From: Dolomedes plantarius
Taxonomy: Eukaryota; Arthropoda; Arachnida; Araneae; Dolomedidae
Assembly (NCBI GenBank): GCA_907164885.2
Contig: OU015492.1
Coordinates: 190,501,766 to 190,565,765 of the forward strand
Direction of reading: 5' to 3'
DNA length: 64,000 nt
Each line of letters starts with the position of its first letter. Position 1 is the first letter of the stretch. The notes beneath the pieces were generated by a model. The model saw only the letters and a list, made by a program, of their open reading frames with translations, made no database searches and was not told the DNA's origin. Both the position numbers and the translations under genes were made by a program. Shown here piece by piece: positions 58,850-64,000 of this stretch.

Positions 58850-59090
58850 CAGTCCGTAAGGACTTCACTTTAATATAATGACTGCCAGAATTTTTGTATT
58901 TTATGCTTTAATTGCATTTCTCGAATAAATAAAGGATATTTACAAAATAAAACAAATTAAATTCGTAGGTTCACACGGCATCGACGAGGAAGGGCAGACT
59001 TGAGTAGTCGCTGCACTCATTTAAGTCTTTCTAGGCCCAGCGGCCATCCGGCACCATCTCCTTGTCTCCTGCTCCAGCGTCACTCTATCT
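58850..59090 (-). repeat. LTR-like direct repeat, copy 2
   Basis: Partner of 53425-53650. On the minus strand a TATA-like gaggtatataaagtcgcc lies just upstream (complement of about 59142-59159), as in an LTR U3/R arrangement. The pair brackets the reverse transcriptase frame, but linkage to it is unproven. Confidence 0.6.
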
Positions 59091-59462
59091 CCATCTCTGA
59101 TTAACTCCGTCTGTAGCTAACTTACTAACTAACTCCGTTCGGCGACTTTATATACCTCTCCTGACTGTTCTCGAAAGGTCTGGAACAGCCTTCTTTCTTT
59201 ATTCAGTTACATTCCCAGCCGACTAAGCGCCTCCGGTCAGCGGTTCCTCTTTGTAGCTGGCTTACTGTTCCGCCAGCTGTCGTTAGCGCGTGCGGCCATT
59301 TATGTCGCTAGGCGACTGTCTGTCTGCTGTCGTCTAAATCAGTTATACACACAAGCCGCGCTTTGGATGGTCTTTCCTGGAATTTCCGCTTGCGAAGATA
59401 ATCGTTATTGTACAGGAATTGTTACAGAGCATAAGGTGGACCGGTAATTATATATCGTTATA
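59091..59462. other. GC-richer flank of the LTR-like repeat
   Basis: Possible U3 portion of the LTR-like repeat; no gene recognised. Confidence 0.4.
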
Positions 59463-61139
59463 CAGAAGGCCGTTCGCACTTTATGGAAACGATTTTGTAA
59501 TTAATTTTTGTTGTTTGCATTTTGAGATAAAAAGTTGGAAACTGCAGAATAATCGTCTGCTATTGTTTTGTTTTGATTTGAATGTAAAATACAAGCTTTA
59601 TTTCGAAAATGGATCCTAAAATTGATAGATCACTCGAAGGTTACGTAACTTCACTTTCCGAGGAGAAATATTTGTATCAACAAATTATAAAGCGGTGTAA
59701 AAATCATGGTTATGGCATTTCAAATAAAGGTATTTATAATATATTAAATTTTCTCTCTATTCTAAAAAAAAGTGACTCCCACTGCCGCTGTCACAAGTTT
59801 GTTACGCTATCTCCGAAACCGCTGGGGGTATGGGGTCGAGAGCGATACCAATGGATGCAGAAAAAAGGGGGGACCAAAGTAAGACATGACTCATCTTCGT
59901 CGGACTTTAAGTTTTTTTATTATTATTTTATGTTTTTGGGGAAAATATTGACTTTTTCATCTTCACATTACGATTACTCGCCGAAGAATGATCGTAGAAT
60001 TTTGATCTTTTTACAATCTAAGACTACAGACATTTCTCTTTCAAACTAGACCTCATTTGTTTAAAAATATTTTAAAACAGACTAATATTTTCATCAATAA
60101 ATGAAACACAGTTTTTCAAGAAATATCGTTCCATATGTGGATGTAATATCGATGCTCCTCGAATTTTTATCTTACAAAGAAAGTATTTACATCATCTGGA
60201 AGCTGAAAGCTTTCTTATTCATATAAACCTCATTTCAAGTCTCTATCTTAAAATTTCGATTTTTAATTGAATTGTTAAACCTGATAATTCAACAGTGATG
60301 AAAAGCCCTTCGCATAAGGGTGACAACAGTAAATGGATGGAAGCTGTTACATTGCTCGAGAATCACCCCTATGTATCTCGCTATTAGTCCTAATAGAGGA
60401 GCAAGCGTAGCGAGCCTAGGGGCGAAGCCCATAGTAAAGGGAAAAAAAAGTCTAACTAAAAGTAAAAATGAAAACTTGATAGCAAAATCTCACCCTAATA
60501 TAATTATCTATATATAATTAGATGCAACTATGTCACGAAATGGCTCTGTCAGTGTACAGAAAAGTTCCCAGAGGGATTCAGGAAAGTTGCATGATTTTTT
60601 TACAACGGCGGATTAAAAATAAAAAAAGTCTCAAATAATGCCAAAATGAATTCACTCTACTATCAGAAGAATATTTTGGAACAAATTTTTGAAGAAAAAA
60701 TTCCAGCCTTATATGGAAAGGACATTGTAAAGTTGAGCTTCATATGGACAAAGCCTCTAATCACACGTCGAAATCAACTGTCGCTTATTTAGTAAACAAA
60801 GAATCAAAGACAGAAATAAAGTGTATCCCATTTAATGAAATACCTGTAAAATCACTGACGCTTCTCCAATTGACTTTCACGCTTTCGGTTTATTAAAATG
60901 AGCCTTAAGAAAACGGCAACCAAGAACACTGAACGGACTTTGGAAAACGATCCAAGAGGAATGGGGTAAAATTAACATGACAATATTCAGACAAAGTTTG
61001 CTTTCGTCAAAAATTCGAGCTAGAGCTATTGTCAAGAACCATGGCTATTAGACAGAAGCAAATCGCTGCAAAAAATACGGCATTTATACATAAAACTTAA
61101 CTATCAAAATCGTTTCCATAAAGTGCGAACGACCTTCTG
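59463..61139 (+). mobile_element. full-length mariner/Tc1-superfamily element (DD41D spacing), decayed
   Basis: Inverted ends cagaaggccgttcgcacttt...gattttg match over 35 bp with one difference (cagaaggtcg at the right end), flanked by TA (59461-59462, 61140-61141). 1677 bp. The middle (about 60300-60540) includes a palindromic gcgtagcgagcctaggggcg patch that may be a later insertion. Confidence 0.92.
59609..61085 (+). pseudogene. transposase of the DD41D-type element
   Basis: Starts MDPKIDRSLEGYVTSLSEEK, then an HTH-like KRCKNHGYGISNKGIYNIL; degrades after about 55 codons. The C-terminal half is readable from about 60692: LHMDKASNHTSKSTVAYLVN with the second catalytic Asp, CIPFNEIPVKS, and after a one-base frameshift PDASPIDFHAFGLLK with the third. 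Between the two Asp residues I count 41 positions when the frameshift is allowed for, the spacing of rosa-type elements. Ends with RAIVKNHGY-like sequence. Several stops and frameshifts; not functional. Confidence 0.8.
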
Positions 61140-61141
61140 TA

Positions 61142-61455
61142 TTTATTGGGACTGGATGACACAAATAATCATTAAGGGCCGCGAGTTTGTCATGCCTGAA
61201 TTAAAGGCACCTGTGGTGCTACTTTAAGCCAATGGGATGCCACCAAAAACGATAAACTCTTATGGCGGTTTCGCTAACATCGTCACTTTATCGAGTAATT
61301 TGAAACCTGCACCCCGTGTTCGTTTTCGGAATGTAATTGTCAGAGCATACTCATCTGGAACTAATATATGTTTCAGGAATGACTTTATGAAGTCTTCAGG
61401 GCTATGACTTCATATGTATAACGGAGACCGTATCGCCCCGTTCTCCTCGGCAACC
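61142..61455. other. spacer
   Basis: Nothing recognised. Confidence 0.4.
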
Positions 61456-61501
<46 letters not shown>

Positions 61502-61623
61502 CATCCATACACACACACACTCATACACAGACACACACACATACTCATACACACACACATATACATACATACACACATACTCATACACACACACACGCAT
61601 ACTCATACACACACACACGCATA

Positions 61624-61708
<85 letters not shown>
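61456..61708. repeat. (CA)n/(CATA)n/(TA)n microsatellite, about 250 bp
   Basis: The longest simple repeat in the window: imperfect CA with catac interruptions, ending in about 55 bp of TA. Open frames in it are artefacts. Confidence 0.97.
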
Positions 61709-61714
<6 letters not shown>

Positions 61715-62248
61715 AATGCATACAACATACAGATATATAGAAACTGTCAAAATATGTTAAACAAAGCGAATTTTTTTTATTGATATAACACATTTAAGAT
61801 TGTTACGCCGCTCCTCCCACATGTAAACCGCATATCATGACTTGATAACTATATCTCGTAGATTTGAAATGAGAAACAGATGAAGATACTCAAAACAAAT
61901 AAGATAAACACTGACTACAATAAAAAGCACGAAAGTTAAATTTGTTCCAAGCATAACGCACAAATATTTCATTTCACTCATTTCGGCTGCAGAAATCTGT
62001 AAACAAATCAACTTACTCCCCGGAATAAAACAAAACAAAACAAAAAACAAAAAAAGCTCTCTCGGAATCACAAGGCTGGAGATGGCGTTTTCCCTGTCAC
62101 TGTAACGACTCCTCCCCCTGTTCTTACGTGACTTTTTACCTGGTTGCGTTATTCATAGCGACGTCGTTACGGTCGTTAGGCGGCCGTCCCAACGACCAAT
62201 AAAGCCGATATTCCTCGCCAAAATCCGGCGCAGTGATGAACGCAATGT
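61709..62248. other. spacer leading into a CpG-richer patch
   Basis: From about 62090 the sequence becomes CpG-rich (gcgacgtcgttacggtcgtt) with ccaat at about 62197 and an acgtgac motif; promoter-like in composition, no further proof. Confidence 0.4.
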
Positions 62249-62614
62249 ATGCAGCTTCGCTCCGGGAATGGGGGAATAAAAGTTGCATCCGCAGATGACA
62301 TGTGGACTCGAACGACTAGCAATCCAATTTGGCGACGATTTGGTACACTCTGCGAGGGAGAATGCACAAATATTTTGGACGGAATGTTTGCTTTTCTAGC
62401 CTTTTTACTGCATGTTGGTGGGACGATAACGCAGTGCATTCGTTTCTTATTTACGCCTGTTAACGTAGCATTTCCACTTTCATTTAGTTCAATCTTTGTT
62501 GTGTTATGTTCGTTACTGGCGCTTAAACATTTATTAAGTAACTTTGCGCAGTATGTGTCTCCACACTTTATAAATTATTTTGCAAATGTTGCGGTATGCA
62601 CGGGGAAAAAATAG
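62249..62614 (+). CDS. hypothetical 121-aa ORF in a CpG-rich patch
   Basis: ATG at 62249, MQLRSGNGGIKVASADDMW..., with two hydrophobic stretches (about 46-60 and 72-92) and a stop at 62614. Not recognised. The preceding 150 bases are CpG-rich with a ccaat motif, so it could be a first exon; the frame might equally be chance. Low support. Confidence 0.2.
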   Translation: MQLRSGNGGIKVASADDMWTRTTSNPIWRRFGTLCEGECTNILDGMFAFLAFLLHVGGTITQCIRFLFTPVNVAFPLSFSSIFVVLCSLLALKHLLSNFAQYVSPHFINYFANVAVCTGKK

Positions 62615-62928
62615 AGATATACAACACCTCAGAACGTTTTAATATCGACTGATCTGTTTCCCACACAGAAACAAACAGTGCATCATATTTTTATGGGTTT
62701 TAAAATTATCCACATTTCTATGCTCATTTTCCATTTCCCCTGCTCCCCAAATCTTTTGAAAGGGTTTATTTGAGGAGGAAATCGTTTATGATTCAGACAT
62801 GATCTTGACATTAAAGCACATTAACTGCAACCCGTGATGAGGGTCCACAAGAGGCAAAATATGCACATTCTCTTGTGTGCTCAGCACTCATGAGTTGAAT
62901 TTCACCCTCATTATGAACTATTTATTAG

Positions 62929-63162
62929 CCGACCACATGGTATAGTGAATAGCATCCTACTCTTCCATGCTGTGGGTTTGGGTTCGAATCCCGAATAAGG
63001 TCGTTACCGTGATGTCCACCCATAGGGAGTAATGCTGGCTCACCTAAAATGGTGGTCCCGTAGTAAAGAAGTAGTCAGCAAGACTTCGTGGATCTTCATG
63101 GGCCAAATGTCAGAAGAAGTATCCACCATCGGATGACAAGTGCCTCCGTATTGAAAAAAACC
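62929..63162 (+). mobile_element. tRNA-derived SINE
   Basis: Head with catggtatagtgaatagcat (A box, Asp/Glu tRNA-like) and B box ggttcgaatccc (62991-63002); body with ctggctcacctaaaatggtg, and an A-rich end ttgaaaaaaa (63151-63160). Weak tttatta repeats flank it. Confidence 0.85.
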
Positions 63163-64000
63163 CTGTTTATTATGATATAGCCGACAAATAATATGACGAC
63201 GGCAGAATTCCTTTGATATAATTCCTTTAAATATTTACGGAGACTGGATTTAATGCAGTTAATCTAATCGTTTTCCTTTCTCCATATTCTACCTTCTTTT
63301 CTTTGGTGAGCCTTGCCCTCCTCTCTGAAGGAATGGCCAGATTCAAATTAGTAAGTAAGCTTGGAAGGAACTATTTATTCGAGAATGTGTGGTGATTCGC
63401 GCAGAGAGTATTCCACCTGAAGTAGTGGATATCAAGCTTGGTTTACAAAGTGGTGTGCGTTTATCGACGCATCAGCTCTTCGAGAGGTAAGGCAGCGGAA
63501 TTTTGTAGATGACACTTTAACGGGAAGATTTAGTGTCACGCGTAGGAATTAGCAAGCAAAAATTAATTCATGGGGATAAGAGATTAATTTAACGTTAGGT
63601 AATTTAATGGTTTGTTCTCCGAGTAGAAGTATGTCTATAAGACGGGTATACTTTGTTAAATTTTCGTTCACCTATTCTTAGTCGTAATCTCAAGAGTTCT
63701 AATTTATTTTACCTCTAGACCTGACGAATAAGTCAAGTCGTAAAGAGATGAGATTTCTGATTCATTACAAATCAGCTAGTTAAGCTAGCGAGTTTTGCAT
63801 TTTCCGGTATATATATACAGAAAAAAATCAACATTGAGATCTTGAACACCGTTTTCGTTTGCCTTACAGATATTTGCATCCTTATCTCTAGTTTATAATG
63901 GTGATATTCATAAAGATCTAAGAGTCATTGTTATACGTGTGTCAATCAGTGGGCTACTTTCATGGGTTCCATAAGTTAAAACACTCGCGTACTAACAGAA
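63163..64000. other. terminal spacer
   Basis: No gene recognised. Confidence 0.4.

Noticed and set aside
17344..63002. tRNA genes at the B-box sequences
   Set aside because: Heads do not form acceptor and anticodon stems and are followed by SINE bodies with A-rich ends; they are SINE heads.
1..64000. CRISPR arrays, operons or phage-like clusters
   Set aside because: No short regularly spaced repeats or tightly packed co-directional genes; the DNA is eukaryotic.

Overview
The window is AT-rich eukaryotic nuclear DNA: spliced host exons with GT/AG borders, long introns, compound (CA)n(TA)n(TG)n microsatellites and a dense mix of decayed transposons (Tigger/pogo, mariner/Tc1, hAT, piggyBac, Helitron, tRNA-derived SINEs, a LINE fragment and an unusual reverse transcriptase). 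The repertoire fits an arthropod, perhaps a chelicerate, but other invertebrates cannot be excluded; this is inference from composition and families, not from a species marker. No prokaryotic features, CRISPR arrays or intact tRNA/rRNA genes were seen.

Host genes. Two are convincing. (1) The 3' end of an alpha-2-macroglobulin/thioester-protein family gene on the + strand: four exons (1564-1654, 2269-2343, 6551-6653, 12290-12360) that join in frame and encode the C-terminal receptor-binding domain, with a stop at 12360 and a poly(A) signal near 12602. Its introns are packed with transposons. (2) An intact single-exon La-related protein (LARP6 type) at 19075-20544 (+), 489 aa, with La motif and RRM. 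A weaker unknown reading frame with 14-residue repeats lies at 29317-29880 (-), and a short ORF in a CpG-rich patch at 62249-62614 (+).

Mobile DNA by region. 1-12 kb: three copies of a Tigger-type MITE, a deleted Tigger, a mariner remnant, a 106-bp-arm near-perfect hairpin and a 1.4 kb inverted-repeat element. 12.7-19 kb: nested hAT MITE, mariner, Helitron helicase fragment, a 607 bp foldback, a SINE and several small palindromic MITEs. 22-33 kb: MITEs, SINEs (one split by a hAT MITE), two deleted mariner/Tc1 elements and a piggyBac with a broken, intron-bearing transposase. 33-47 kb: mostly featureless AT-rich sequence with a tandem repeat, a LINE tail, a terminal-to-terminal non-autonomous Helitron and a hAT reduced to its BED finger. 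47-53 kb: a SINE split by a hAT (both target duplications readable) and a Tigger shell loaded with two SINEs and a MITE. 53-61 kb: LTR-like direct repeats, a 680-codon reverse-transcriptase frame broken by only two stops, tandem repeats and a full-length but decayed DD41D-spaced mariner/Tc1 element. 61-64 kb: large microsatellite, CpG-rich patch and a SINE.

The strongest items for follow-up are the reverse-transcriptase frame (55660-57699), the La motif with altered RNA-contact positions in the LARP6-like gene, the long hairpin at 8773-8992, and the datable nested insertions.
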